From the NCBI RefSeq assembly GCF_002877365.1, contig NZ_MCWZ01000299.1, positions 62,001-126,000 on the forward strand: a stretch of 64,000 bases of DNA, in the 5' to 3' direction. The notes under the pieces were generated by a model, which was not told the origin of the DNA, did not search any database, and worked only from the letters and a program-made list of their open reading frames with translations. Position numbers and translations under genes: made by a program. This DNA comes from Vibrio sp. 10N.261.55.A7 (GTDB lineage Bacteria; Pseudomonadota; Gammaproteobacteria; Enterobacterales; Vibrionaceae). Shown here one piece after another: positions 48,398-59,376 of this stretch; position 1 is the stretch's first letter, and each line of letters starts with the position of its first letter.

Positions 48398-48885
48398 TAT
48401 TTTATCTGCCAGTGACGTCGTACTCGACGCATCAATAAGAACATCCATGGCCACAAGATGCAGTTGATCAAACCACTCCAAAGAGATAGAGGGTTAAATG
48501 CAATATCTTGTATCAAAAATTCACCAAAGAAGATCAAACCTTCAAGGCCTATGGATAACAATGCAATGATGATGGCTTGTTGCCACAGTGCCATGTTCCT
48601 AAGTACCAGGAAGTTAATCGCTACAACGTAGATGACGATTGAGAGCATCATTCCACGAATACCCAGTGTCGACCCAAGCAGTAGGTCCCAGAGTAACCCT
48701 AGAATTAAAGCTGTTCCTACATTCACTCGATGAGGCAATGCAAGCACCCAGTAGCACAGAACCAACAACAACCAAGCAGGTCGAACTAGGTCCAACATGC
48801 CAGGCCATGGAATCGTTTGTAGAATAAGGGCAATCAAAAATGAAGCCATGATCACCAAGCGACTTGAGAGCACTCTATTGCGCAT
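48397..48885 (-). CDS. mreD: Rod shape-determining protein MreD
   Basis: Integral membrane partner of the MreBC elongasome. 162 residues from the ATG ending at 48885, the same length as E. coli MreD; AGGAG lies seven bases upstream. An adjacent ATG (48888) and longer frame to 48948 are less likely. About five membrane helices; conserved QTIPWPG, ALPHRVNVGTAL and CILWPWMFLLMRRVR. Its start overlaps the mreC end by 11 bases. Confidence 0.94.
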   Translation of the reverse strand: MRNRVLSSRLVIMASFLIALILQTIPWPGMLDLVRPAWLLLVLCYWVLALPHRVNVGTALILGLLWDLLLGSTLGIRGMMLSIVIYVVAINFLVLRNMALWQQAIIIALLSIGLEGLIFFGEFLIQDIAFNPLSLWSGLINCILWPWMFLLMRRVRRHWQIK

Positions 48886-49762
48886 CATCCAACTCCTCTT
48901 CCAACACATCAGGGTCGGGTTGCATTGCTTTATCAACTCTCGACTCATTCGGCCAGATCAACAATAGATATCGGAGTCGGTCAAATTCAACGACAAGTTC
49001 AGCACTAATGGCTGCGAACTCTCTTTGAGTATCACGATCTACACTAGAAACATGAGCAACTGGGTAACCTTCAGGGTACACACCGCCTAAACCGGAAGTC
49101 ACCAGCAGGTCGCCTTCTACGATGTCGGTACTTGTCGGAATGTGTTCAAGTTGAATTTGGTCAATGTCATTCGTACCCGACGCAATAACGCGAATATCAT
49201 TACGGATCACCTGAACAGGGATTGCACTATTACTATCAGTGAGGAGCAGCACTCGGCTGTTATGAGCGGCAACGAAGGTGACCTGACCAACAATACCAAA
49301 CTCATTGGTCACGGGTTGACCAACGTACACGCCATCAATTCGGCCTTTATCAATAACGACTTGCCGGCGATAAGGTGTGGTATCTACAGCCATAACCTCT
49401 GTCACGACCTTTCGTTCATCACGAACAAATGAGGAATCTAACAATTTACGTAACCTATTGTTTTCTTCTTTATATTGATCAAGAAGTAACAGGTCGTTTT
49501 TAAGCTTAAGTACTTCTCGCTTTAGAACACGACTTGACTCGAGCAGGTCTGAGCGAGTGTTAAAGTTGTCATAGAAGCCGTCAAACATGACGCGAGGCAT
49601 ATCCGCCGCATACTGGATCGGAGCGACTAAGCTATTCAAAAAATATCGGACGCTTGAAAATGCACCTAAACGACTATCAGCCAGCATAAGGCTGGCTGAT
49701 AAAGTAACCGCTAAAAATAGGCGAAATTGAAGTGAAGGCCCTCTGCCAAATATCGGCTTCAT
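48875..49762 (-). CDS. mreC: Rod shape-determining protein MreC
   Basis: Periplasmic scaffold of the elongation complex. 295 residues: membrane helix about 11-30, coiled coil about 70-112, then two beta domains with VIDKGRIDGVYVGQPV and TSGLGGVYPEGYPVA. An acidic tail (DPDVLEEELDDAQ) ends the protein. Located 78 bases after mreB on the same transcript. Confidence 0.95.
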   Translation of the reverse strand: MKPIFGRGPSLQFRLFLAVTLSASLMLADSRLGAFSSVRYFLNSLVAPIQYAADMPRVMFDGFYDNFNTRSDLLESSRVLKREVLKLKNDLLLLDQYKEENNRLRKLLDSSFVRDERKVVTEVMAVDTTPYRRQVVIDKGRIDGVYVGQPVTNEFGIVGQVTFVAAHNSRVLLLTDSNSAIPVQVIRNDIRVIASGTNDIDQIQLEHIPTSTDIVEGDLLVTSGLGGVYPEGYPVAHVSSVDRDTQREFAAISAELVVEFDRLRYLLLIWPNESRVDKAMQPDPDVLEEELDDAQ

Positions 49763-49840
49763 GATATAGAGATCCTAATTTTCGCTTTACTGACCCTAGT
49801 GATAAAAAAACAAATCCTAAACTAAGACCAAATAAACGTA

Positions 49841-50926
<1,086 letters not shown>

Positions 50927-50937
50927 CTAAATGTACC

Positions 50938-50964
50938 AATGCCTTGCCACATCGGCAAGGCATT
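50938..50964. other. Perfect hairpin between mshQ and mreB
   Basis: AATGCCTTGCC-ACATC-GGCAAGGCATT, an 11-base stem 54 bases before the mreB start. No T run follows it on either strand, so it is not a normal intrinsic terminator. It could be an RNA structure in the mreB leader or a protein site. Confidence 0.6.
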
Positions 50965-51034
50965 GAGGTATAAACATGGACTAAAATCCGCTATTTCTAA
51001 CAGTTTCCTTACTTAACGCATGAAATCATGATAA

Positions 51035-54000
51035 TTACTGCCCTGTTAAACCTGATTCACCTCGATAAATGACCCGATCATTACCACGATGAATTCCAAA
51101 GGTTACAACTGTTGATGGGTCTTCTTCATCTGAGTCTTTCCCATCCCAATTGTAACGAAGCCATGACAATCCATTATCACCTCCACTACAATTGTCACTC
51201 TCACCATTTTCACCATCAGTGCTATGAAGCGTTAACCAAAATCGTATCTGTTCACGAGCAGATGTTGTTTGGCTGGCAACAAGCGCTCTTGACTCACCAA
51301 ACTCAACGTTTTTACTTCCAGCCAGACTGGCATTATCGGTTAAATCTGACCAAATCACTTGATGGCAGTAATTAGCGCCATCGAAGTCGGTGAAGCTATC
51401 ATCGGTATTGGTGATAAAGCGAGTACCATTCCAGTATTCGACGGTCAGTGGGATCGTAATATCTGTATTTTGATTACCACCCACATCTTTCAAGTTTATT
51501 CGGCCGAAGCGGATGTCTGGCTGATCCGTTAGAACCGCTCCATCTGTGGTAAAGGCGATGGGATCGATATTTGTGACCGAGGCCGTTCCATCAAGAGTGA
51601 TGTTGGAATCTTCAATGGCCTCTGCGGCATTAAAAGGGCCATCTTGATCGAAGTTCGCCGACTTATTCCAACAAATACTATCCGTACAATCATTAGCGAT
51701 AGTATTAGTGAAAGTCCCTATTGAACTTCCAGCAATTAATGCCCAAGCGTAGTCAGTGAAATCTGGAGAGACAAAACGCGTTGAAAACCCACTATTTTCA
51801 AACAAATTGAATTGAGCCTGTAAGCTATCTGAATAATTAACATGACTATAATTCTCAACCGCTTCATTCGAACCATTTAACGCTTGAACATCAAACTCTA
51901 ACCCATCAAATGGCTGCCCCATGTAGACATGAGGTAGTGAGTTAGGGTAGTCCCAACGTGTATCAGTAACCTTGAAAAACGCAGGATAGAAACGGCCAAC
52001 ATTACGATAGCCTTGGTTAATATCCATGCCTAAGTAAGTTGCTTGCGTATCCATCAATAGGCGAATGCTACCGACTTCATCCCAACTTAAAGCCGCATAA
52101 TCATAGTAATCACCACCAGCAGACTTATCGGAGTGGTTTTTTATCAACGTTCCGGTTAAATCGCCATCAACACCTCCGGAAGGCGTATCAACTTGATACG
52201 TCATTTCGAGCGTGGCACTTGGCGCAGTGGAAACAAAGAAGTTTTGCGTGACGGTTGCATTACAATATCCTGATGTTTCAATCGGATCGGTTGCGCTTAC
52301 GTCTTGCCAAACTATCGGCTTCACCTTCATCGCAAAAGGAGTTCCTGCGGCTTGATAACTCGTGCTTGTCGAATCGGTAGCATTGCCGCTGATATCATCA
52401 TCTGAGCATATTGCAAACGTCCACGGCCTAGATTGAACGGTTTGGCTACCACTGAAGGTTTTACAAATCAGTTCGTCATTCTCATCTTCAATACATTGCT
52501 CACCAGAAAGAGAATAAGAGACTTCCCCTGCCTCAGGATAAATAAGCTCAGACGACGCAACCACTTGGTTGCTAATTACATTGAAGTTAGCCGTAAAATC
52601 AAGGGTTCCGGTTGTTGGCGTGTTTACCCATTCATCACTGGCATTCAACAGGGAAATAGCGGCGCTGTTTGTTGGTGAACTCGGAGAGTCGTAACTCACG
52701 ACGGATAAGTCGAGTGTCTTAACACCTTTGTAATCTATTGAGCTAATAGGTGTTCCACCAGAGCTGCACTCCATTGGGCGAATCTCAAATGATTGTGACT
52801 TTCCAGCGATGACTTGTAGAGGATCTGCGCTGAGTTCATAAAGGTATGGAACAAATTCATAACTACCCGAATCTTCGTACTCCTCGCCTTCTATCGTCGT
52901 ACTCACCGTAGCAGTCACATTGCTCACTTGGGTGTAGGATAAATCGAAGTTGGCAACGCCTGAACTAGCCGCTTCGATCACATCACTTTGCCCCGTAACC
53001 GATAAGGTAATATTCCCAGAATATGAGTTATGCACTGCACCATCTTTGTACACGGTAGCAGTCAGTGGAATATCATCACAGGTGAGGGCTATGTCTATCG
53101 ATGGGGTTAAGACAATTTCGTATGAGGAAGAAGGCGGAGGAGTCAAACAAGCACCTTCACCAATAATCTTAGAGCCAGACACATTAAAAATAAGCTCATT
53201 GGACGTAATAGCCCCACGAATAATACTTAGGTTAGTAAATTCAACTTCGTCAGCTAAGATTTGCGCAATAACATCACTACCGTCTTGTGTCCTAAATGTA
53301 AGCTCAGCATCGGGGCCATAAAAAATCAGATCACGAGTTCCATCAATGTCATAAAAAGGAACAGCGTTGGATTGAGAGTAACTATCTTCAATATTAATAA
53401 TCACACCAGTTTCTGAGGATAAGGAAGCTCCTGAGCCGCTATAGTTAAACTCTCCAAATGTATAACTAGAATTCGCTTGAAAGTAATTAAGGACGGCACC
53501 ATCAGACAAATACGTTTCAATACTGATGCCATAACTTCCTGCTTTGGCTTCAAAAACTGTTTGAATACTTTGCCCATAAGCACTCACTTTTAGTGATTCT
53601 AAAGATTCTTTAATGGTCAATACACGCTGCCCTTCAAGAGTAGAAGTTTCGCATTCTGATAACCCTACACAAACAGTGTCAAAATTATCATTACTAACTT
53701 CTAACTCTAAAGAACCCCACGAGGGTGATAATTTAACCGGAGAGTCTACTAAAGGCGGCGTCGTTCCTGTTTTCAAAACACAATCGACCGTTCCTGAACT
53801 GGTAATACAACTACTTGCTAAATGATATTCGCTATTCTCATTCTCAGTGTCTTCAAATGCGACTATAAGTTCGCCACTAGATAAATAGGCATCTTCATAA
53901 TCTTCCGACCAACCCTCTATTGTGATACCCGAACTTCGTAGATTTAATTCTCCATCACTTTCCCAACTCTGTGCAGGCTCTGGGAAGTACGAACAAAGAT

Positions 54001-55363
54001 CCAACTCCAGTTCATGAGCCTCAAATGCAAAGTAACCAATTTCTTCCTGACCATGTGCTCTGTTATCCGAATCTTCATCAATAACAACACTGAATTCTTC
54101 TCCATTGATATTACAGCGCCTAGCCCAGCCACCACTTTGCCCTCTTCTTCCCTGCTTGTTGGCAATGACGCCATCAATCTCGTCTAGGTCTGTCTCTTCA
54201 AAATCATCACATCCATCTTGTAAAGGTGACGAGTTGCCCTGACTTGATTTGATATAATCTCTGCCAAACTCAATTTCATACCCTTGTACTACTAGCTCAT
54301 CCCCTTTATTTGTAGCTAAAAAAGCTATCCTCTCACTCTCATAGTCCTCATCACCATCACCTGATGATGATAGCTCTATAAATAGTCGAACCTCAGTATT
54401 CTCGTCACTTGGTGTTGTCGAAAGAATCTTGCCCGAGGTTAACCATTGTGTGCCATTGTTTTTGGTTTGAACCTGATGCAATACAACAGGGCCATCAAAT
54501 TGGCTTTGACGGCCAAAATCAGAATATTGCACAACTGCGGTTCCATCACTGTGTGTCGCTGATTTTGTAATATTTGTATCTACATACCCCGCAATCACTT
54601 CATGACCATCAAAGTTGGCGACACCGGGCTCAATGATTAGGTAACTCACCTCTGTCATGGTGGTTTGGTTAGGGTATTCATCTAAATCGACAAAGGCTGT
54701 GTCAATATCGACAGAGTTGGAGCTTTCTGTTATGTCTGAAGTTATAACTAATGTCGCGGGTTTCTCTAAGTCAGGAGCAGAAATACTAACGGTTGGCATA
54801 ACGAAGACTAGCGGTGCAAAGTCATAATCTTTTGTAAAATCAATCGTACAGGGCATTGATGTACATTGCTTTGTACCGAACTCATATAGCGCATTGGTAG
54901 AGTAAACTGGCGGAGTAACATCCTCTTCACTACAAGAAATTGAGTCTATATTTATACCAGCAGTTTTAATTTTTCCTTCTTTTAAAGGTGTATTATCAAT
55001 ATCAATTAATTGCCATTCTATATCACTACTGAGAGTTCGGTAATAGTAGCTCTCTCCGGTACTTTCACTATGCTCGATTCGAATCTTATAACTTTCGCCC
55101 AAAGCCAAATCAGGTTCATTGAAAATATAATCAGGGTCTTGGGATTTGTCTTTCGTATACCATAATGTTTGATATCTCTGAGTCCCTCCCTGATTTGTAA
55201 AATACAACTCTTGTAGGCTATCACTCCCAATAACATCCATATCGATAATAAAGTCTTTATTGCCATGGACACTACAGCTCGAAGATGGTTGTTTAGCCTG
55301 TGCTGTAGAGAGCACCATAAATGAGGTTAGTAAAACGATTAAAGCCCATATGTTCCTATTCAC
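51035..55363 (-). CDS. mshQ: MSHA biogenesis protein MshQ
   Basis: 1442-residue exported protein, last gene of the MSHA pilus cluster. Starts with GTG (55361-55363) after a strong AAGGAG. Signal peptide MNRNIWALIVLLTSFMVLSTAQA. The long body looks beta-rich and resembles secreted adhesin-like MshQ proteins, with a conserved C-terminal DUF6701-type region in the last 550 or so residues (YLGMDINQGYRNVGRFYP). Several cysteine pairs suggest disulfides. Gap to mshP is three bases. Possibly a tip-associated or surface component; the role in pilus function is not well defined in the family. Confidence 0.88.
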   Translation of the reverse strand: MNRNIWALIVLLTSFMVLSTAQAKQPSSSCSVHGNKDFIIDMDVIGSDSLQELYFTNQGGTQRYQTLWYTKDKSQDPDYIFNEPDLALGESYKIRIEHSESTGESYYYRTLSSDIEWQLIDIDNTPLKEGKIKTAGINIDSISCSEEDVTPPVYSTNALYEFGTKQCTSMPCTIDFTKDYDFAPLVFVMPTVSISAPDLEKPATLVITSDITESSNSVDIDTAFVDLDEYPNQTTMTEVSYLIIEPGVANFDGHEVIAGYVDTNITKSATHSDGTAVVQYSDFGRQSQFDGPVVLHQVQTKNNGTQWLTSGKILSTTPSDENTEVRLFIELSSSGDGDEDYESERIAFLATNKGDELVVQGYEIEFGRDYIKSSQGNSSPLQDGCDDFEETDLDEIDGVIANKQGRRGQSGGWARRCNINGEEFSVVIDEDSDNRAHGQEEIGYFAFEAHELELDLCSYFPEPAQSWESDGELNLRSSGITIEGWSEDYEDAYLSSGELIVAFEDTENENSEYHLASSCITSSGTVDCVLKTGTTPPLVDSPVKLSPSWGSLELEVSNDNFDTVCVGLSECETSTLEGQRVLTIKESLESLKVSAYGQSIQTVFEAKAGSYGISIETYLSDGAVLNYFQANSSYTFGEFNYSGSGASLSSETGVIINIEDSYSQSNAVPFYDIDGTRDLIFYGPDAELTFRTQDGSDVIAQILADEVEFTNLSIIRGAITSNELIFNVSGSKIIGEGACLTPPPSSSYEIVLTPSIDIALTCDDIPLTATVYKDGAVHNSYSGNITLSVTGQSDVIEAASSGVANFDLSYTQVSNVTATVSTTIEGEEYEDSGSYEFVPYLYELSADPLQVIAGKSQSFEIRPMECSSGGTPISSIDYKGVKTLDLSVVSYDSPSSPTNSAAISLLNASDEWVNTPTTGTLDFTANFNVISNQVVASSELIYPEAGEVSYSLSGEQCIEDENDELICKTFSGSQTVQSRPWTFAICSDDDISGNATDSTSTSYQAAGTPFAMKVKPIVWQDVSATDPIETSGYCNATVTQNFFVSTAPSATLEMTYQVDTPSGGVDGDLTGTLIKNHSDKSAGGDYYDYAALSWDEVGSIRLLMDTQATYLGMDINQGYRNVGRFYPAFFKVTDTRWDYPNSLPHVYMGQPFDGLEFDVQALNGSNEAVENYSHVNYSDSLQAQFNLFENSGFSTRFVSPDFTDYAWALIAGSSIGTFTNTIANDCTDSICWNKSANFDQDGPFNAAEAIEDSNITLDGTASVTNIDPIAFTTDGAVLTDQPDIRFGRINLKDVGGNQNTDITIPLTVEYWNGTRFITNTDDSFTDFDGANYCHQVIWSDLTDNASLAGSKNVEFGESRALVASQTTSAREQIRFWLTLHSTDGENGESDNCSGGDNGLSWLRYNWDGKDSDEEDPSTVVTFGIHRGNDRVIYRGESGLTGQ

Positions 55364-55366
55364 GCC

Positions 55367-55819
55367 CTACTCCTTAACCCAAACTTCTTGTTTACGTTGT
55401 ACGTAATTAATACCTGAACCACATATGGCCGTACTTTCTACCTTGTAAAAGCTTTCGCTCTCTAATGTTCCAACCGAACTGCATGAAGAGGTTATTTCTG
55501 AACAATTGACCTGTTGGGATCCTAGCGCCAATAGCGCGTTTTGAATATCGCTCGGCATCGGAGAAGTACAATTTGAGGCAACGGCTGCCGACGCATTCAG
55601 TGGATACATATAGGTCAGCACTAATTCATTCGCGGAGTGGGATAACAACCAAGCCTGAGTGCCCAAAGCATCACGTGTCAAGGCATCGTTATTTGACCAT
55701 TCCATTCTCGTTAATGCAGCCCCCAAAAAGCCCATCACGACCAATACAAAAACGGCAATAATATACAAGCTTCCCGACTGCTTACGTCGGCCTATTGGTA
55801 TCGCACGGTTAAGGGACAT
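55367..55819 (-). CDS. mshP: MSHA pilin-like protein MshP
   Basis: 150 residues from the ATG ending at 55819. Contains a PilX-type short hydrophobic N-terminal stretch (GSLYIIAVFVLVVMGFLGAA) but not the classic GFTLIE cleavage motif; RRKQSGS is the likely leader end. Remainder is a small disulfide-rich domain. Overlaps the mshO end by 11 bases; mshQ follows after three. Minor component of the MSHA pilus assembly. Confidence 0.88.
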   Translation of the reverse strand: MSLNRAIPIGRRKQSGSLYIIAVFVLVVMGFLGAALTRMEWSNNDALTRDALGTQAWLLSHSANELVLTYMYPLNASAAVASNCTSPMPSDIQNALLALGSQQVNCSEITSSCSSVGTLESESFYKVESTAICGSGINYVQRKQEVWVKE

Positions 55820-56501
55820 TGAGCACCTGTATATCTTGTTGGAAACTGGTCGTTTCATCGTCGTCTTCGAAAGTAAAATCGATATGTACCACCCCACCTC
55901 GTTGTAATGTCGGTGCATCGTAACTTATTGAGCCATCTGCGACGCTATCAGCGACTTGAACTCCGCCTCGGCTGATAGATTCGGTTGACGAATTAAAACA
56001 ATAGTTAACGAGGTCTTTATAAATATAGTGACGATTAGCAATAGATTCACTCGCGAGTGGCTGATCCAACGTTATCGCAGTGCTCGCCCCGGACAACGCT
56101 ATGGCGATACCACTGTCAGTAAAATCGCTCTGTTGACTCGGGTTAATGATCATGAAGAGGTCATCATACGTTGCAGGTGGATCATCATTACCCACTAAAA
56201 ATGAAAGGCTTAGATTGTTCGCTGAGGACACCGAGTAGAATCCAGAGTACAAGATTGGATAAAAAGACAGGCAGGTATCCGTCGTCCCAGTGACTTCAAT
56301 ACTATTGGGAACTGAGTGACGGACTTCTCGAGAAATTTTTTCAAGGACAAACCTTGCTTGAGTTTGTAAACGCTGGCGATCAACCGTATCAGAATACCCC
56401 TTCATTCCGAGTTCAATGAACCCGGCAATGCCAAGCACTAAAATGCCACCAATGATGATGGTCATGATCATTTCAATGAGAGTGAATCCGTTACGTTTCA
56501 T
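55809..56501 (-). CDS. mshO: MSHA minor pilin MshO
   Basis: 230 residues, a PulJ/PilW-like prepilin: leader MKRNG before FTLIEMIMTIIIGG. A large globular domain follows. Its ATG overlaps the mshD stop by one base (TGATG). The gene order mshC-D-O-P-Q matches Vibrio cholerae. Confidence 0.92.
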   Translation of the reverse strand: MKRNGFTLIEMIMTIIIGGILVLGIAGFIELGMKGYSDTVDRQRLQTQARFVLEKISREVRHSVPNSIEVTGTTDTCLSFYPILYSGFYSVSSANNLSLSFLVGNDDPPATYDDLFMIINPSQQSDFTDSGIAIALSGASTAITLDQPLASESIANRHYIYKDLVNYCFNSSTESISRGGVQVADSVADGSISYDAPTLQRGGVVHIDFTFEDDDETTSFQQDIQVLNVP

Positions 56502-57070
56502 CAGTAGTTACCTTTATAGCCGACAAACTCAAAATCACCCCACCTTCCCGCCATGATCTGTAACGTCACTTTTTTCATAGAAGTGATCGCAGTAACGTCA
56601 GCATAGGTGTCTGTATCGACATAGCTCACCGCGACAAGTACCGTGAAGTTTTTATATTGGTTAGAAATATTGCCACCAAGGATATCCGTCAAATCATATT
56701 CAGGTGCTACAGAAGAACAATTCGAACTGTTCGCGCCTTTCCAACATCCAACATAATCATCGACATCATTAAAATCATTAGGGGAAGATGCGCCGTCAGG
56801 GCCAAAACTATCAGTCGCTGTGCAAGCAAGCATCGTTGCCTCACCGCACCGTAATGTCCCGCCATCAAAATCGCTATTTTCATCAAACCCACGAGCCAAT
56901 ATTTGACTGAGCATGCTTTGCCCAAGTGTGACCGCTCGTGTTTGATATTGGGATGCCGCTGAACGCTCTATTTGCGGATAAAGAAAACTGGTTAGTGTGA
57001 CCATTGCAAAGCCCATAATGATAATGGCGATAATGCTCTCTATAAGAGTGAAACCTTTTATAAGCTTCAT
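56501..57070 (-). CDS. mshD: MSHA minor pilin MshD
   Basis: 189 residues from the ATG ending at 57070, which overlaps the mshC stop (ATGA); the longer frame to 57112 is not needed. Prepilin leader MKLIKG then FTLIESIIAIIIMGFA, similar to PulI/PilV-type minor pilins. Two cysteine pairs lie in the middle (RCGEATMLACT, VGCWKG). Confidence 0.92.
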   Translation of the reverse strand: MKLIKGFTLIESIIAIIIMGFAMVTLTSFLYPQIERSAASQYQTRAVTLGQSMLSQILARGFDENSDFDGGTLRCGEATMLACTATDSFGPDGASSPNDFNDVDDYVGCWKGANSSNCSSVAPEYDLTDILGGNISNQYKNFTVLVAVSYVDTDTYADVTAITSMKKVTLQIMAGRWGDFEFVGYKGNY

Positions 57071-57588
57071 AGACAGAGCCCACCATAAACGTAGCCTTGT
57101 GAGTTTATGCATACATTGGCTTCACTTTGACCGGAGACAATAGAAATACTAACGCCACCGCTAGCATTATCTAATGGGTTGCCTAAAAGATCGAAGCTGA
57201 TGTTAGAAACAGAAGGGGCACTGTTGAACGATACTTGATCAGACTGAACAAGATCACTGCGGGAGCTAGGGTTACTGGCGTTACACCCGCTAGAGCTGCC
57301 AATACAATTCGAACTCACCGTAACTCGGCTGCGCAAGCAAAGCGCTTGAAGTTCAGGGTTAGCGGCGTCACTACAGAAACTGTAAAGATCGGTGATGTTA
57401 GTTTGAATTCGATTAACTTGGATTTGACGAATAACCGAGATGATTTGTTCTTGAGCAGTAAATGCAGAGAAGCTAGACACACCACTGTAGCGACTCGATG
57501 CGTACACGGATACGATAGCAATCAATAAAATAACAACGATAAGCTCAATCAGTGTGAAGCCTTGTTGTTTAACGCTACCCTCTTCCAT
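57067..57588 (-). CDS. mshC: MSHA minor pilin MshC
   Basis: 173 residues; leader MEEGSVKQQG then FTLIELIVVILLIAIV, a GspH/FimT-like minor pilin. Several cysteines in the C-terminal domain (YSFCSDAAN, ALCLRSR). First gene of the mshC-D-O-P-Q group downstream of the mshA terminator, so expression at lower level than mshA is expected. Confidence 0.92.
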   Translation of the reverse strand: MEEGSVKQQGFTLIELIVVILLIAIVSVYASSRYSGVSSFSAFTAQEQIISVIRQIQVNRIQTNITDLYSFCSDAANPELQALCLRSRVTVSSNCIGSSSGCNASNPSSRSDLVQSDQVSFNSAPSVSNISFDLLGNPLDNASGGVSISIVSGQSEANVCINSQGYVYGGLCL

Positions 57589-57691
57589 GAATCACCTAAG
57601 CTATAGCGGCCAATATTTAGAAACTAAGTAATTCATATTATAGCAAAAAATAGGAAAGGTATTGTATTCGGTTTATCAATTTATGACGGGA

Positions 57692-57719
57692 TTAAAAAAG
57701 GCCAGCAGATGCTGGCCTT
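57692..57719 (-). terminator. Terminator between mshA and mshC
   Basis: Stem AAGGCCAGCA-GA-TGCTGGCCTT (57699-57719, nearly perfect), with TTTTTTAAT following on the minus strand. It separates the abundant major pilin message from downstream minor pilin genes. Confidence 0.9.
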
Positions 57720-57736
57720 ATGGTATGTGGATATTC

Positions 57737-58222
57737 TTAACAACCAGTGTCAGTAACATTAGTAGCGTATGCTTCAGAAACAGCTACTCCACTAGCTTGT
57801 GTGTAGGTGACGTAACAATTGGTTCCACTTATACCTGCAGCCCCTGAAAGAGTATCATCTTTAAACGTGATCACTAATTCTTGAGGGTCATTACCCGTTT
57901 GTTCAAACGACCAATCACTCGTTAAACCAACAACAGCTTGACCAATCCCGGCATCAGAAGCCAAAGGGTACCCGAAACGCGTTAAGATTCCATCAACATC
58001 TGTACCAGCAGCAGCACTAGCTGTTTCGCTGCCATTAATAGCAGCTTTACCGTAAACAATGCCAGCAGCACCATCTAATGCACCTTTCAAGCCTTGTAGC
58101 GATGATTTACGCGCATCATTCTGCAGGTTCAAGAAACGGGGTGCTGCGGTAACCGCTAGAATACCCAAAATAACAATTACCACCACAAGTTCTATTAGGG
58201 TGAAACCGCCTTGTTTTTTCAT
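57737..58222 (-). CDS. mshA: MSHA major pilin MshA
   Basis: Structural subunit of the mannose-sensitive haemagglutinin type IV pilus, used for surface attachment. 161 residues. Prepilin leader MKKQGG cut before FTLIELVVVIVILGILA; Glu5 of mature pilin present. Two cysteines near the end (GTNCYVTY and the terminal TGC) form the expected disulfide loop. A GAGAGAATTAA ribosome binding site precedes the ATG, and a strong terminator follows. Confidence 0.96.
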   Translation of the reverse strand: MKKQGGFTLIELVVVIVILGILAVTAAPRFLNLQNDARKSSLQGLKGALDGAAGIVYGKAAINGSETASAAAGTDVDGILTRFGYPLASDAGIGQAVVGLTSDWSFEQTGNDPQELVITFKDDTLSGAAGISGTNCYVTYTQASGVAVSEAYATNVTDTGC

Positions 58223-58260
58223 GCTTAATTCTCTCTATGTCTTAAATAAATAATGCAGAA

Positions 58261-58836
58261 TTACTGCAAGGTTACGGTCACGCGACCTGTTTCAATTTCG
58301 TAAACAAACTCATGAGCTGTACCACCCTCTTGTTGCACATACGTGCAAGTGTAGTCAGTATCATTCGCTTGAGCAGAATACTTAACATTGGAATCTGTTG
58401 CAGCGTTAGCCACCGTATCAACTTTTGGTGGGTTTTGTAACAAATTATCCATCAAATCAATGCAATGCTGATCTGTGAGTGCGCTAGGGAATGCACCATT
58501 ACCATTGTTCAAAGAAAATGGGTAACCATCACGAAATCCAGTGTCAACGTTGGCACTGGTTTTAGAGCGAGTAAGCCAAAAATCAACACCATCATAGTTG
58601 ACGGTATTGTATTTCTCATTGCTGATCGTTTCAGATGGTCTAGCTTCCGCTTCCCATTGGGCACGAGCTGAAAGAACTCCTGTCGCATAACCACCTGCAA
58701 TCCCTTCAATACTGGCTTTTTTGGCTTCATCGGTTACGTCTAAGAAACGTGGCAGAGCAGCAACAGCTAGTAACCCCACCACAACAATGACGACAACAAG
58801 CTCTACTAATGAGAAACCAGTCTGTTTATTGTTCAT
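58261..58836 (-). CDS. mshB: MSHA pilin MshB
   Basis: 191 residues from the ATG ending at 58836. Prepilin leader MNNKQTG then FSLVELVVVIVVVGLLA: the phenylalanine-serine-leucine variant of the cleavage site. C-terminal domain with a Cys pair (QHCIDLM and YTCTYV). Immediately upstream of mshA (38 bases), related to it and probably a minor or priming pilin. Confidence 0.92.
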   Translation of the reverse strand: MNNKQTGFSLVELVVVIVVVGLLAVAALPRFLDVTDEAKKASIEGIAGGYATGVLSARAQWEAEARPSETISNEKYNTVNYDGVDFWLTRSKTSANVDTGFRDGYPFSLNNGNGAFPSALTDQHCIDLMDNLLQNPPKVDTVANAATDSNVKYSAQANDTDYTCTYVQQEGGTAHEFVYEIETGRVTVTLQ

Positions 58837-58910
58837 CTTTTCACTCACTTTATTCGTATGGCGTATTATACGGGAAAAACATCCACTTTCTATCAATAAT
58901 GCGTCGAAAT

Positions 58911-59369
58911 TCATTCTTCCGTTAGAAAATCGACACTCACCGTAAATCTATCATTAACCAGTTTAATAACAATAACTTGATTGTCATCACCGGTATACCT
59001 GCATTGATAATTCATATCACCGATGCCCTCTTTCATTGCCGCTGCCGATGACTCTAGCCCTCGATTCTCTGGATAAAAAACCTTCAGCCAGAATAAGCAA
59101 CTCGTTTTCTTATTCTGGTTTATCGGTACTACCCAACCAGAGGGGCTCATCATCAATATTTCACCATCTATTAATAGTTTAGGCGGTTGTTTGTTTAACA
59201 ACCACTCTTGCTTATAATAACTAGCACGCTCAACGATTCTCTTACTCGCGACAAGCATTACAGTATCCGTCGCTTCTCTATCGACCTTTTGCCAAGCCAG
59301 CATAAAGCTGAGAACAAGAATGACGACGAGAAGAAACCAAATAACAAACTGTGACCGCCCTTTATCCAC
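58911..59369 (-). CDS. mshF: MSHA biogenesis protein MshF
   Basis: 152 residues, with one N-terminal membrane helix (about 8-26) and a small periplasmic domain with two cysteines (TSCLFWLK and YQCRYTG). Position between mshG and mshB matches V. cholerae mshF. Its role is not well defined. The mshF stop is 74 bases before the mshB start. Confidence 0.85.
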   Translation of the reverse strand: MDKGRSQFVIWFLLVVILVLSFMLAWQKVDREATDTVMLVASKRIVERASYYKQEWLLNKQPPKLLIDGEILMMSPSGWVVPINQNKKTSCLFWLKVFYPENRGLESSAAAMKEGIGDMNYQCRYTGDDNQVIVIKLVNDRFTVSVDFLTEE

Positions 59370-59376
59370 GATTTGG

